From contig OX578281.1 in NCBI GenBank assembly GCA_951217055.1, forward strand, positions 29,389,101 through 29,453,100: a DNA stretch of 64,000 nucleotides. Reading direction: 5' to 3'. Position numbers and translations under genes: made by a program. The notes beneath the pieces are model-generated. The model had not been told where the DNA came from. It made no database searches and saw only the letters and a program-made list of their open reading frames with translations. Origin of the DNA: Gerris lacustris (taxonomy: Eukaryota; Arthropoda; Insecta; Hemiptera; Gerridae). Shown here piece by piece: positions 24,680-36,600 of this stretch; positions within the stretch are counted from its first letter, which is position 1; every line of letters starts with the position of its first letter.

Positions 24680-25500
24680 ACAAATGATGCAAAATAATTA
24701 AGGATAGAATAATTTAGCCTGGACACCGTTTTAGTGTATAACATGTTTATTATAAAATATATACAAGAAAAATATACATTATACTTTATTACAATATAAA
24801 AGTAATTACTATATTTATTATTTTAAAAGTATTACTTTAAAATTATTAATTAAAATTATTAAAAAAATAGTAATTAGTACTTTAAAAGTAATTACTGTAT
24901 AAAATAACTAAATAAAATTATTACTAAATAATATATAATGACTACATTAAAATTACTGTATATTTTTTATATATGCATAAAAGAAAAAAAACAAACAATA
25001 TAATTACTTATTAATATTTGTTATTTCAGCAAGGTATTTTTTTTTTTTTTAAATTTATTTATCTTTAATAGTTTTAGAATATGCTACAAATTAATGATGC
25101 TAAATGTTTTAGGATAAAACAATTTAGCCTGGACAAAGTTTTATAATACAAATTGTTTAAGCTTATTTATTAAAAATATATAAAAGAAAAATAAACATTT
25201 AACTACTACAAAAAGTAATTACAATATAATTTTAAAAGTATTACTTAAAATTATTATAAAAATAAACGTATTGAAAAATTAAAATCATTAAGAAATTATT
25301 CATTATTACTTTAAATTAATTACTGTATAAAATTACTGAATAAAATTATAATTAAATAATACATGGTGACTGCATTAAAATTACTACATAATTTTTATAC
25401 TCGTTTATAAAAGAAAAAAATAACATTATAATTAGATAACATAATAAATAATAATTAAATTAACACAATAATTAATTACATATAATTCAAACTAACATTA
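24680..25500 (+). repeat. Two diverged tandem units of about 400 bp
   Basis: Unit 1 (about 24683-25075) and unit 2 (about 25090-25500) share the order caatttagcctggacaa, tttattaaaaatatata, agaaaaataaacatt, aaaagtaattac and taaaattactg. They are very AT-rich and show many small differences. They lie inside the CACTA-like element and contain no coding frame. Confidence 0.65.
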
Positions 25501-26174
25501 TTTCAGTACCTAGGTACTTGTAACAAGTAATATGGAGTACCTGTACTCCATATTACTACTGGTACGGTAGTACTGTGTAATAGATAAACTAGAAACAACC
25601 CACCCCTAGTTCACGGTACGGAGGTAGGCAAGGAACTGACAACTGACTGACAATAATTCTAGTTGTCTCTGGCCAGCATGGTGTCGTAAAATGAAACTGC
25701 GCATGCTCGGAAGTGGTTCATGTAGTTACGGGTATCGTTTTTACATTTACGGAAACTAAACTTAGGTATGGTGACTAGAACATTAGCTCCTCCGACTATC
25801 TTTATAGTTACAACACATAAATGACTGCAAATTTAGTTCCCGTTACTAAAATCACTTACGGTTACTATAAACTTTGTTAAAACACTATCCATAACTAAGT
25901 TTTTTTTAAATCGTTCGTCCTAACCAATAATATAAAAAGGGTACCTAGTTGCTTAGTTGCAGTTAATACATTTATTGTAAAGCGGATATGACTCACAAAA
26001 ATACTGGAAAATAGACTGCCAACTGTAGTTTTACATCAAATTTGAGCTACTCAATTTCACTTTCCTAGCTTTTCAGTGACGAATTCGTATGTTAGAAGCC
26101 ATGAATAAATGAAATACTGCAAAACCGAGGCCTCTGACAACCGAGTTCTTTAGTAGGGGCCCTGGAAACCTTAA

Positions 26175-26249
26175 ACTGTGTATCTGAATAGCGAATAAAT
26201 GTTATCCTCATGAAAATCAATGTTAAACACTTAATAGCAAAATTAAATC

Positions 26250-26286
<37 letters not shown>

Positions 26287-26730
26287 AAGGGCGAATGAAG
26301 CGAACTAGAATTTCAGAACTTTATCAGACAGGGTGGTCCTGGTTCTAGGGAAAAATTCCAACAAACGCCCCTAAAAACCTTAAAAAGATCTTAGGCCCAA
26401 TCGCTCTACGGTTCTTTGATCCAAACCAAACCCCCAATGTAAGTTCAGCTGAGGGAACAGGCATACTTTTTTTGGAGGAGTTGGTTGGAAACTTGAAGGC
26501 GGGTAAAAAATTATGTCAATTTAAATTTCTACCTTTTAAAATTTAAGCTTTCAACAAGAATTTAAGATTTTTTTTAAAAAACTATATCTGAATAGCTAGT
26601 AAATGTTATCATCATGAAAGTCAATATTAAACAAATAGCTACATTAAATCATTTAAGCTACAAAAAAAACTTCAAGGCCGAGTGGAGCGAACTAGAATTT
26701 TAGAACTTTATTATACAGGGTGGTCCTAAA
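26175..26730 (+). repeat. Direct repeat of about 150 bp, two copies, with a 32-nt A run
   Basis: Copy 1 (about 26177-26336) and copy 2 (about 26583-26732) share tatctgaatagc, taaatgttatcctcatgaaa, ttaaatcattta, gagcgaactagaatttcag-type sequence and cagggtggtcct. Copy 1 contains an A homopolymer at 26254-26285. The shared acagggtggtcct end resembles the outer end of some mariner-like elements, but no paired TIR was found. Confidence 0.65.
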
Positions 26731-28313
26731 GTTTCCCCCCTTTAAATTTTGAACCATTTGACATAAATGAATGAAACCTGGCGTACTTTTCTTGTGAAAA
26801 GGGGTAAAACAGAGTAAGTCTTTTTTTTGTGTGATTAACTTCATTTTGGTGGTATTGTTCACTTCGGGTCTCGGGTGTTCCATCTAATATGAGCTATCGC
26901 AAAAATGAAAAAAAAAAAGTTAATAGTAAGACATATTTGTAATGAACGTTTTGCATTCTAGGAATAAATGTAAGACATTTTACTTCTTTGAAGGTTTTTC
27001 TACAACCATAATTTTGTCGCCGATAAGCGCCCAAAGCTTCAAAGTAGGAATGTTTGAAGTTGAATTTCCGCTAAAATATTGACCCTACAAATAAATTGCC
27101 AAGAGTAAAAATGTCTCATTTTTATCTAGAGAATACAAACCTTAAATTTGTTACAAACATTAAATTCTCTAAATTTGGCAATTTTTCTTATTTTTTTATG
27201 GTATCTAGCAGCAATAGTGATCCCAAAAAAAATCTTAAATCCATAGAAGAATTCACAAAACACATTCTACATTGGAATACTAAGTCCAATCACATGGAAT
27301 ACTTAATCCCTTATACTCTTTAGTTTAAATTAAAATATCTACATTTAATACGAGACATGGAAATACCCTAATCCTAGAACCAGATTAACAAAGTAAAAAA
27401 AAGAAGCTCTATTCCTTCGAGTAGCTCTTAACTGACGACTGAAATCTACACTAATATGTTATCTTAAACGCATCTTATTACACATTATACATTTATTTTT
27501 TATGGGTCTTTTAGTCTTTTGTTCAACATCTATCGATTAATGATTAGGTCAAAATTACATCATAAAACATACATATTAATTTGAAAATGTTAATTTTTGT
27601 TAAACGTTAAATTGATTCGATTTTAATCATTAATCGAATCAAAGTTTGATTACAACCGATGATGATAATCTAATGATTAGATTTAATTCTATTAGGAATA
27701 ATCGATTACAAATTCTTCTCTGCACCCCCTATCGGCGCGGCCCGGTATGCTTGCACAAAAAGATAAAGATTAAACATAAAAAATTGGGGTAATACTAATA
27801 ATAATAAAATATTTTAATTTTATTATTAAAAATTTAAAATACATATAAATATTTTCTGTAGATCTAAAGTAAAAAATGAATTTTATTCTAATAATATGTA
27901 ATCATCTTTTATTTTAAAAGTCATGCGTTGTCAACTTAGTTTATGTAAAATCCAAATATATAGTTGGGGCAACTGTAATCACCAAAGTTAGTCTCAGATA
28001 CTTCAGCCCTCAACTAATTCATTAGATGCGGTTACAACGTTAAGATTTTCAAGATTCACTTATTTACCGCAACTACAAATAAAACAAAAAATAGTAACAA
28101 CAATTATAAATAAGTATCCACAACTAATTTATAATTGGGGATACTAAACCGGCGTAACTAAACCCTACTTATTGCAGTAACCACAAAAACAAATGAAAAA
28201 TAATTGGCGCAAACCAAATGCAGTTGCTTCAATTGCATTTGACTTTGCGGTGACCAAATCTGCATTGACTATATTTAGTTTTTGCATTTTCATCCCACTT
28301 TTTTCTCAGTGCA

Positions 28314-28630
28314 GAGCGCGCGTTTCTGCTACAAAACATAGAATAAAAAAATTACGTGCTTCGAGGAAATTTTGAATGAAAATAAAATAGTAGTAGATTT
28401 TATGAAACCTTCTGCCTTCTACTTCAAAAGAACTTTGGTTTACGTTTTTGCAATACATAATAACAATATAACACATAATACTTAATAAATCATTTGTTTT
28501 TATTATCTAAGATTTTATTACATACTCATTTTTCTTTTATATTATTGTTTTCGGAAGCCCCTGGTCCCAATTAAACAAATTTGTAAGTCCTATTGCCGTC
28601 TTACGCGAATTCGACTTATACGGATATCAA
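28314..28630 (+). pseudogene. Tigger/pogo-like transposase remnant, right part
   Basis: Directly after the CACTA-like element the frame reads RARVSATKHRIKKLRAS, the expected continuation of ILKNID in Tigger-type transposases (usually RVFSTKQGIKKLLAC-like). A neighbouring frame gives CFEEILNEN followed by FMKPSA, also Tigger-like, so a frameshift is present near 28355. At 28585-28625, ttgccgtcttacgcgaattc and cgacttatacgg recall the Tigger terminal sequence. The coordinates of the end are uncertain. Confidence 0.5.
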
Positions 28631-28784
28631 ATGATCCCACCTATCGCTTAAGTTTAGGGTATTGCTATTCATTCCTGCAATTATCTATCAGTTTGTCTTT
28701 AGCGAACCTGATTTGAAATCTTTTTCAGTTTAATTTATTTTAAATAGAAAATGAGGATAGTGAACAGTCAGAAGTGAAAAAAAT

Positions 28785-28855
28785 TTTTTTTTTTGGCTTT
28801 ACCGACGTTTCGGGGGAAAAAATTGATTGCCTTCTTCAAGATTTAGTCTTCATAA
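28785..28855 (-). mobile_element. Possible Penelope-like terminal fragment
   Basis: On the minus strand, CTTGAAGAAGGC is followed about 20 nt later by CCGAAACGTCGGTAAAG. This order (a GAAGAAGGC word, a spacer, then GAAACGTCG) is common in terminal regions of Penelope-like elements, which often carry hammerhead-ribozyme-like cores. Only about 70 bp can be supported, and no coding part is adjacent. Confidence 0.3.
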
Positions 28856-29514
28856 ATCTTCTTTGTTGATTTTCACTTTTTTCTTAGTATCCTCAATTTC
28901 AATTGAATTTACAGTCGATATGCACATAATTGTCTTTATATTAAACTCATGTACTAGGATGAGATTATGAATATATATTGATTCACTAGGAAAAAATTAT
29001 AACATTATTTTGATTTATTCTTCTTTTTATTTATTTTTTTGTAAATTGTTTTTCTTTCCCTTTTATTTGCGGGCTGATGAGCTGCTAGCTTAGTTACACA
29101 ATGAAGCTAAACAGGTACTTCAAATCTCCAACTAAAATACTGTCACTGACAATAATAGTCTTGTCAATAAATAAATATTCAAAGACAGAGTTGTCTGTCT
29201 GTAACATTTTAGTTATTTATGCTCTAAATACTACTCAAAGTAATCTTGTTGCCCTACAGTATTTCTTTACATAACCATTTACATATTATTATATCCTTAG
29301 GTTTATGCAAAGGACAGCTAAAGTGCAGTCACGTTTTACGTTTAAATGTTTATGCATTTATAAATAAAGATTTTTCTGGATTTGATCATTTTGACTTTAT
29401 TACTAAATTTAATTTTTTTCAAACTTCGCCTTCATCGAAAAAATGGACATTTATCCGTTCCTTATCTTTCTAAAAGGGTTAATAAAAACTCTTTCCGATA
29501 CAACTCATACTAAA

Positions 29515-30016
29515 CTTTCTCATATACGAGTACATAATTACTTGCTCAGGGTTTTCCATTTGTTAGTTGTTTCGGGGGTTGTGGTTAAATTTATTTATTT
29601 TTGAATATTTTATCATAAAAATAATCTCTCTCCCTTTGCATTTATAGCTATTTTCTCAGGAACCAAAATTTATCCCGTGAAAACGATGTGAATGATAAGT
29701 TTCGTTTTTGAATGTAAATCAATTCGTTGAACCGTTTTCGAGAAATTTTTCACGTTTTTCAAAGTTGTTGTGGGGTAGCGCCCTTAAGTTTAGAGCGTAA
29801 ACTAATTTCTTGATTTTACCTCGAGGTATGATTTTACTGGACGTGTACGCCAAATTTCATCGATATCAAGCCAATAGTTTACGCCCCACGCGTCTCCACA
29901 GACGACAGATGAAAAATACATTTTTTTTTATTAAAAAAAACCCCTTTTTTTTGGACTCGATTTTTCACGCCACCACTATACCTTCTTTCTGTATATATAC
30001 AACTTATATGAGAAAG
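29515..30016 (+). repeat. Family B repeat, copy 1 (502 bp)
   Basis: It starts CTTTCTCATATACGAG and ends TATATGAGAAAG, an inverted 12-bp terminal match. Shared internal landmarks with the copies at 42383-42937 (inverted) and 62629-63147 are aattacttgctcagggtttt, ggtagcgccctt, ctcgaggtatgattttactg, ccaaatttcatcgatat and gtctccacagacga. There is no intact coding frame. The inverted ends suggest a DNA element, while two other copies carry a tRNA-like B box internally, so the class is open. Confidence 0.7.
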
Positions 30017-30899
30017 TAAAAATAAAATTGAACAATAAATTATTTGTATTTGTTCTCTTATCCATTTATTTTGCATCACAAGAACAAAAGCTTGCATTTT
30101 TCTCTCTATTTGGAAACCAATAAAATATACAAATAATGGAGGTTTTAAACTGCTGCCCTCCAGAGCTAGTATAATTTGATAGGTGTTCTGGATTTGCCGC
30201 TCCCTTAACCCCAGATGGATTTGACGCATTTGCGCAGTTGAATTCCCGTGGGGCATTTAGGGTTAATGCCCCCATTGCTATGCTTATTTGCTTTTGGGAT
30301 TATAAACCTTCCCCTAAACGAGAGGATAAACGAAGTATGTAGCTTATTGGCGGGCTAAATAAATATTCAATACGAATTGAAAACGATTGAGATTTAATCT
30401 TTTTCAAATTTGTACGTTCCAAAGAGTAGCTTGAAAATGCAGCCATCTGTTAAATTATAACGCTCTGCTTGAAAATAAAAAAAATATTCAAACATCTCTA
30501 AAAAAGGCAACTATAAAAATATCTATCCATGCAAATACAAATTTTCAACCTTCCTTTTATGTTTTCCTTGTTAAATTTGTTTGTGCACATCTTTTTTGAT
30601 GGATTTTTGTAAGGAAGTGCTTTTAAGCAAAGCTTCAATATTTAAGTATTTGCTGAATTTTTATTAATAACTGAAAATCTCACTGATTATGTATCATCGA
30701 TGACATTGCCAATGAATCAAAATCTCTCGAAAATATAAATATATTTAAAAGAAAATAACAATAAGTGAGCTTAAAAAATTACGCTCACCGAAGTTAAAAT
30801 TATTAATAATATTAAATTAATGGGTTTGATTATACTATTTTATACATAAAAGAAAGAAATATGTATATTTATAATTAATATATACATAATACTTTAACT

Positions 30900-31150
30900 A
30901 GTGAGGACATATTAGTCCTGAGACAATATCGGAACGGGGCACGATATTTGCCAATAATATCTCCCTTTCCAAAACATGTGCTCGGTGCACCAATAATGCT
31001 CAAAGCTCTTATTTTCAAATTTGGCGGTCGTAGGTTCGAATTCCTTTTAAGTCACCACTTATTTATTACAGCCACACTCGAGAAAAGCAGCTGGTTGATA
31101 CGCTATTAGCCCCACCCACTTAAGTTACAGGAAAGGTTGCTGATCTTGTT
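30900..31150 (+). repeat. tRNA-derived SINE copy
   Basis: It contains ggcggtcgtaggttcgaattcc, a B-box region, and a downstream body (cagctggttgatacg, ttacaggaaaggttgc) comparable with the minus-strand copy at 18420-18700. It lies 130 bp upstream of a calcineurin A exon. The A box is not convincing. Confidence 0.5.
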
Positions 31151-31249
31151 GTCTTACTCCTCATATAAGAAGTTAAACTTAAAAAAAATAATTCCTAGTT
31201 TTATGTAAAAAAAATCAACAACCGTAATTAACTATCTATACATCTATGA

Positions 31250-31489
<240 letters not shown>

Positions 31490-31979
31490 TGAATCAGACG
31501 TACACTAACACTCTTTTAGTATAAACTGTCATTTTTATTTTTTTCATACGAGTCATTTCTAATTTGAAACTCGTGTAACGGTATGATGTTATCACCTAAT
31601 TCGAATATTTATAAACCAATAGACTAACAATAGTATTCTCTAACTAGTAAATCTTTTTTAAAATCTTCTTTTTTTTCTTTTTTTTTAATGATTTTTTTAA
31701 AAATTTATTTATGAACAATAGTTTTTACTATTAGCGATATGGTCCAGTAATATGGTTCATTTTACTTTATATCAAATTAAGAGTAGTTATGATTTTTTGG
31801 TATGTTATATAAGACGGATGGCTAAAGATAAATCTAAGTTTTCGACCTCCGGATCACTGTGAAATACTTTAAAAAAACCGCTAAATTTTCCTTAATTTTT
31901 ACCCCCAAGGACCCATTTACGATAAAAGTGATTATATTCTCTTTCAGAGAAGACTAAATTTATATAAAAACATTTGCTT

Positions 31980-32560
31980 TTTGACAACTGTGAAGAAAAT
32001 CATTGATTTTTATTATTCCTCTATTTGTTAAATCTATTGCTCTCTTGTCATCATTTTACCTGTGTCCAAAAATGATTGATATTTCTTAATTCCGTTCTTC
32101 ATTAATCTATTGTTCTCTTGTCAATCATTTTGATACCTGTGAAGAAAATTATTAAGTTTTATTTATTCCTTATTTGCCTAATGTTGTTTTCTTGTCTATC
32201 ATTTTGACACTGTAAAGAAAGTTATAGATTTTTATTATTTCTATATTTGTTTAATCTATTGTTCTCTCATTTTTAAGTTTTAGGTAGTATTCATACTACG
32301 GAAAGTTTAAATTTTAATTTATATCAAATTATAATTATTATTAACAAAGGGAGACAGACAGTGAAAATAAACTCCAGCCCCGGGACTTGAACCAGTTGGG
32401 GAGTTGGTTGAGCGCTATACTGGATATAGAGGCCATTGGTTCAAGTCCTGTCGCTGGAGTATATTTTTCTCTCTCTATTATTCTCTTTTCAATCATTTTG
32501 ACATCTCTGAAGAAAATTATCGATTTTTATTATTTCTATCGATTGCGAATTATATTCTAT
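31980..32560 (+). repeat. Degenerate tandem repeat of about 75 bp, four or five units
   Basis: Units containing tttgacacctgtgaagaaaa, then ttattgatttttatta, then attgttctcttgtcaat occur at about 31980, 32059, 32135 and 32206, and again at 32498 after an interruption. The interruption (about 32290-32470) contains the tRNA-like inverted repeat at 32371-32460. This looks like an old minisatellite split by an insertion. Confidence 0.7.
32371..32460 (+). repeat. tRNA-like sequence with inverted duplicated T-arm
   Basis: The right half has an A-box-like GTTGGTTGAGCGC and a B box GGTTCAAGTCC, with tRNA-like spacing. The left end (32371-32393) is a reverse copy of the right end (32438-32460): actccagc...acttgaacc against ggttcaagt...gctggagt, with three mismatches in 23. 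A true tRNA does not have this duplicated inverted T-arm, so I call a tRNA-derived repeat rather than a functional tRNA gene. Confidence 0.55.
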
Positions 32561-33219
32561 CGATTTCTATCTAGTGCGTAGCTGCCCTTATAAATGGTAT
32601 TTTAAGTTTAATCTTTCAATAGTTGCATGAAATCGAAAATGTTAGGAATGTGTTTGAATAGTTTTAAATAAAGAAGCGTAGGAGGTTCTGAGTCGGGTAA
32701 CCATATAAATTACTAGGGAGCCTTGAAATATCCAAACTCCTGTTTAGTTATAGCTCCTTAAATATCAAATTTAACTAATTTAAACTTTTCATCCAAAATA
32801 ATCTCTCCCCCTTCCCCTTTTAAAAACACCTGTTGTTGCCCAATATTGTTGTGAATATATAGTGCTCCGTAGCCTATGTAATTTGAACTAACTCTGCTGT
32901 ATCTACTTTCTTTATTTCCCCCTTGTAAACTTATGTAAAGTGTGTTGTAAATTACCCATATTTTTATGATAATCCTTTTGCCCATTTTACTTGTATATAG
33001 AGTTTAATATGGACCCTATTTTATATTCATAGGAGGAAGAGTTTCATTTTATTTCAGACAACTTCGGAATGAAAATCTAATTTTTCTTTCCTTTTCTTTA
33101 CAAAAAGGAATACATTTTATATCAACCCACTGAAGAAAATCCTCATATCTGTTAGATGTTTTTTTTCTTTCTTTTAATGACATGGTGTTTTATGGTGAAT
33201 CTTCCTTTATTCCTTTAAC

Positions 33220-33390
33220 ATGCATAGATTTGTACTACCCCAGGTGCAATCGAGACATTAATTTTAGCTTTAAATTTGGGGGCGCTGCCTCCCCCCAAAA
33301 AAATGTAAAAAAAATATTATTTTGAGAAATCGGTTTCGATGAAATAAATTCTACAGTGTACTCCATTCAAATGTCAATCTAACACTGGTC
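33220..33390 (-). repeat. Family B fragment
   Basis: It shares aaatttgggggcgctgcc, gagaaatcggtt and gtactccattcaaatg-like words in the same order as the inverted copy at 42600-42700. It is truncated on both sides. Confidence 0.5.
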
Positions 33391-33547
33391 CCCCCTCAAA
33401 AAAAAAACAAAAAACATATATATATCTTGTCTCCGATTGAAAATAAATTAGACAATAATGGGTCTTGGTGAAAACAAATGTGATTTTGCTTAAGATCTAA
33501 AATCACCTGTTGAACAATTTATTTCGTGTTTCTGTCTTGGAATGTTT

Positions 33548-33725
33548 TCATTCTTCAGAACGATCACAATTTTCCGTTACCTTCGGTGAGCTCTGAAGCA
33601 AAGGAGGGGGGAAAATTAAATAAATTAGACAATAATGGGTCTCAAATGCAAAGCGTCATTAAAGTACCCTATAGGAAGCGAAGAAGCTATGCACCACTCT
33701 AATTGGCAGACTATTTTAAATTTAT
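33548..33725 (-). repeat. Family A fragment (inverted)
   Basis: It contains ttcttcagaacgatcacaa and ccgttaccttcggtgagctc, the reverse of the family A head, followed by gaagctatgcaccactctaa and ttggcagactatttt. Those last words recur at 9608-9640 and 59300-59332, so they may be a shared part of the same family. Confidence 0.55.
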
Positions 33726-34339
33726 AATAAGTTGCCAACAAAAATTAATGTTAGTTATTTTATATTTGTTTCTTTTTGTATGTCATATTTGTTTATTTTA
33801 ATTCTGTCTTATTTATTTATGCATATTACTTGAACATCAAGATGAAAACTAAGTGATATAATATATTGCTAGAATATCCCAAGCTTGGAGTGTGAGAAAA
33901 AGAAATTAAATAATATAAACTTAGTGTATCTTTTTTTTACTTTTTCTCTCCCTCCACCCCTATACATTTCATATTTCATTCTGTCATGTCAGGTGTTGGG
34001 AAATTGCCGCCGGTTTTTTCTCCGAGTTTTTTCTTTTCTTTTATAAGTAACTAATTTATTACTGATGATTGATTTAGCGTGTTCTTTGCAATAATGTTTC
34101 TTGTGATTAGTTTGAAACTTGTTTTCTATGAAACTGTGTTTAACAAAAATACTCGTATATAAATTAAGAGAATTTATGCAGAAATAAAGTTGATGAAGTA
34201 ACAAGCAAAGCTACTTATTAAGTATTTACTGTGATTTCAAAGTTGTTGAACAACTTTCTAGCTTTCTTTGAATTACTGATCTATTAACTTACATTCTTAT
34301 CAAGTTCAAGTTGTTTTATTTAATTTATTTATTGCTTTT

Positions 34340-34945
34340 AAACATTATTGGTCTCGTGTCTGTCTCTCGGTCTGTGGTTTTAACATGTTTGTGAACCAAC
34401 ACCAACATATCTTAAAAATTATTCGTCCGATTGATTTGATAAAATTTAGATGGTAGGTGGTAATTAGCCCATTGTTTACCCCATATAACTTTCATCTATT
34501 ATCCACTTCCACATGCACACAAACTTTTTGCTTCCGAGCTTAGCACGGAAGGTAACGGAAGCTATGTGATCGTTCTGAAAAACGAAAAATCTCCGATTTT
34601 AAAAATTCCTTGACACAAATCCGTTTTAGATATCAGGGAACATCATTGGTCCCTTGTCTGTCTGTCTATCGCTCAATTTTTTTGAACCTACGTATCTTAA
34701 CAACTACTCGTCCGAATTTAGTGAAATTTGTCATAATTAGCCCATTGTTGGTACCATATGAGATTTAACCTTCAGCGCCCATTTGTTTATCTTCCACATG
34801 CGTACGAACAGTACGGTCATCGGACATACATTTATTTATATATGCCTTTATCTTCGAAAGTACACTTATCTGATTTTTATGAAATTTTGATGGTGTGTCG
34901 ATAGTAGCCCACAGATGGTCCCATATTAATTTCACTGTTTACACA
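34340..34945 (+). repeat. Family A interspersed repeat (most complete copy, preceded by a partial copy)
   Basis: 34531-34945 runs from GCTTCCGAGCTTAGCACGG through ggaagctatgtgatcgttct, gatatcagggaacatc, tgtctgtctgtctatcgctc, aactactcgtccgaattt, cataattagcccattgttg and cgcccatttgtttatcttcc to tagcccacagatggtccc. 34340-34515 repeats the middle part (gtgtctgtctctcggtctg, attcgtccgatt, taattagcccattg), so two copies lie in tandem. It is non-coding, with no TIR at the outer ends that I can see. Confidence 0.7.
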
Positions 34946-35760
34946 ATAAAACAGAAATTATTATTCAGGTAAAATGTCCTAGGCTAAAAACGATTATTTT
35001 ACGGTGCCACATCACCATGATATTACTCTTTATACGCGACGTACATTGAAATAAATTATATATCTAAAAAAGAAAAAGAAAAATAAAAAGAAGCCTTTTC
35101 TACCCAATTATATTATCTTCATATACTTCAAAAGAAAATTTAATAGGGAAACATTGTAAACTTGTATTTTAATATGTTTTTCACTCGGAAAATTTCAACC
35201 GAGTTAATATTAAACAAAAAAGTTTTTTTAATCAGATTTTCCTGAAAGAGAAAGGTACTTTCTTTTGTTTTGTAAATAATTAAAAACTAGGTTTTTTTAA
35301 AAAAAAATAAAGAGCATTTTTTCCCTCTGAGCATCCCTCTGTTTATAATATGTTATCTCAATTCTGAAGATAATTAGATTACGGAGGTGTTACTAAATTG
35401 TGTTTTTTTAGTTATAAAATGTAACTAACTTTAAAATAAAAATTAGATCAATTTTGAAGGAGAAAATTTTAGATTCTGATGTGTTTCTTGCCGAGTTTTT
35501 CTTTTTAACTTGTAAAAATAGTTTCAGGTAGTTTTCAAACTAGTTTCAACTAGGTTTCAAACTAGTTTTTTATGTTTTTAGACTGATGACAGCTAATTAA
35601 TTAATTAATTAATTAAATAGTTTGTTGACGTTTTCTTTGAGCTTTTATTTATAACTCAATGAAAGGGGTACAACTTTAAGAATTTGATTTGTTTTAAAGT
35701 TGAGTTTAAATGAATTGTTTCTATCGGGAACTTGATAAAGATTTACTTATGGTAGATCTA

Positions 35761-35848
35761 GAGTCATGAGTCATAGAGTCACAAGTCAAAGAGTCACGAG
35801 TCAAAGAGTCATGCGTCAAAGAGTCATGAGTCAAAGAGTCATGAGTGA
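35761..35848 (+). repeat. 15-bp minisatellite, about six units
   Basis: Units of the type agtcatgagtcaaag repeat with small changes. Two exact TGAGTCA words (35767, 35827), the AP-1 consensus, arise inside the array. Nothing else points to a regulatory role. Confidence 0.85.
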
Positions 35849-35934
35849 AGAAGATTCAAAACCACAATATACAATGTAAAATATGGGAGCGTCTATGGAG
35901 GTCATCTTAAGGAAAAATGAAAAAGTCTCTCCAC

Positions 35935-36240
35935 TTAAAAATTAACTTTTTAATAGCCAAAGCAGCTTTCAGCCTTATAAGGCCATCATCAGTGCCTAAA
36001 AGAACAAACAGATGTGATAAACCATGTAATATAGCGAAACTTAAATACAAAAATTAAAACCAATCAATAAAAAACACTATCACGGTGACGGATGGTCAAA
36101 AAACAATAAAACTAATAACAAGTCAAAAAATAAAATAAAACATACGAAACACTCTTGATAAAGCAGTAACAACTCAACAAGACAAAAATAAAGTAAGCGT
36201 GTAAAACAGAAACGACTAATCAAAAGTAAATTAGGAAATT
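35935..36240 (-). mobile_element. Penelope-like element 3' terminal region with hammerhead-like core
   Basis: On the minus strand, downstream of the reverse transcriptase frame, 35964-35997 reads CACTGATGATGGCC, then TTATAAGGCTGAAAGC. CTGATGA and GAAA bracketing a GGCC/GGCT hairpin is the layout of a hammerhead ribozyme core, a known feature of Penelope-like terminal repeats. An extra U between CTGATGA and the stem, and no convincing stem I or III, argue that it is decayed or only similar. An A-rich/TA-rich microsatellite separates it from the coding part. Confidence 0.4.
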
Positions 36241-36317
36241 GACAAGTAAGTTATCAAAATTACGAGATCAAAAATAAATAACAAACAATTAATCAAATAA
36301 GCGAATTGAATAAATAA

Positions 36318-36552
36318 ATTTAACAAAAAAAAAATAAAAAAAAAAAAAAAAAAAAAAATAAAAATAAAAAAAAAAATAAAAAAAAAAAATAAAAAAAAAA
36401 TAAATAAAAAAATATATATATATATATATACACATATACATACATACACATACATACATATATATACATATACATACACACATACATACATACATACACA
36501 TACACACACACATACATATATATATATATATGCACATACATACACACACATA

Positions 36553-36596
<44 letters not shown>

Positions 36597-36600
36597 AAAA
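36318..36600. repeat. Compound microsatellite: A-rich, then (TA)/(CATA)/(CA) tract
   Basis: 36326-36411 is nearly all A with single T interruptions. 36412-36591 is alternating ta, ca and cata. All open frames in either strand here are repeat artefacts. It lies just 3' of the Penelope-like coding frame. Confidence 0.9.

Larger units (their letters stand above)
23581..28311. mobile_element. CACTA-like non-autonomous element (4.7 kb) inserted in Tigger remnant
   Basis: The left end is CACTGAGAAAAAA and the right end is its inverse, TTTTTTCTCAGTG. A 2-bp ca flanks both sides (23579-23580, 28312-28313). Near the left end, many direct subterminal words of the type agttgctgtaactac recur (for example 23709, 23891, 24009), and inverted forms such as ccgcaactacaa and gcagtaaccac recur near the right end (28068-28180). 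CACTA/EnSpm elements typically have CACT termini, short target duplications and subterminal repeats of this kind. The host Tigger-like frame continues across the junction when one ca is counted, which fixes both borders. No transposase frame is seen inside. The interior holds a foldback (24141-24481), tandem AT-rich duplications and a poly-A run. Confidence 0.7.

Noticed and set aside
32387..32460. Functional tRNA gene
   Set aside because: An A-box and B-box are present, but the acceptor stem does not close and the T-arm is duplicated in inverse on the left.
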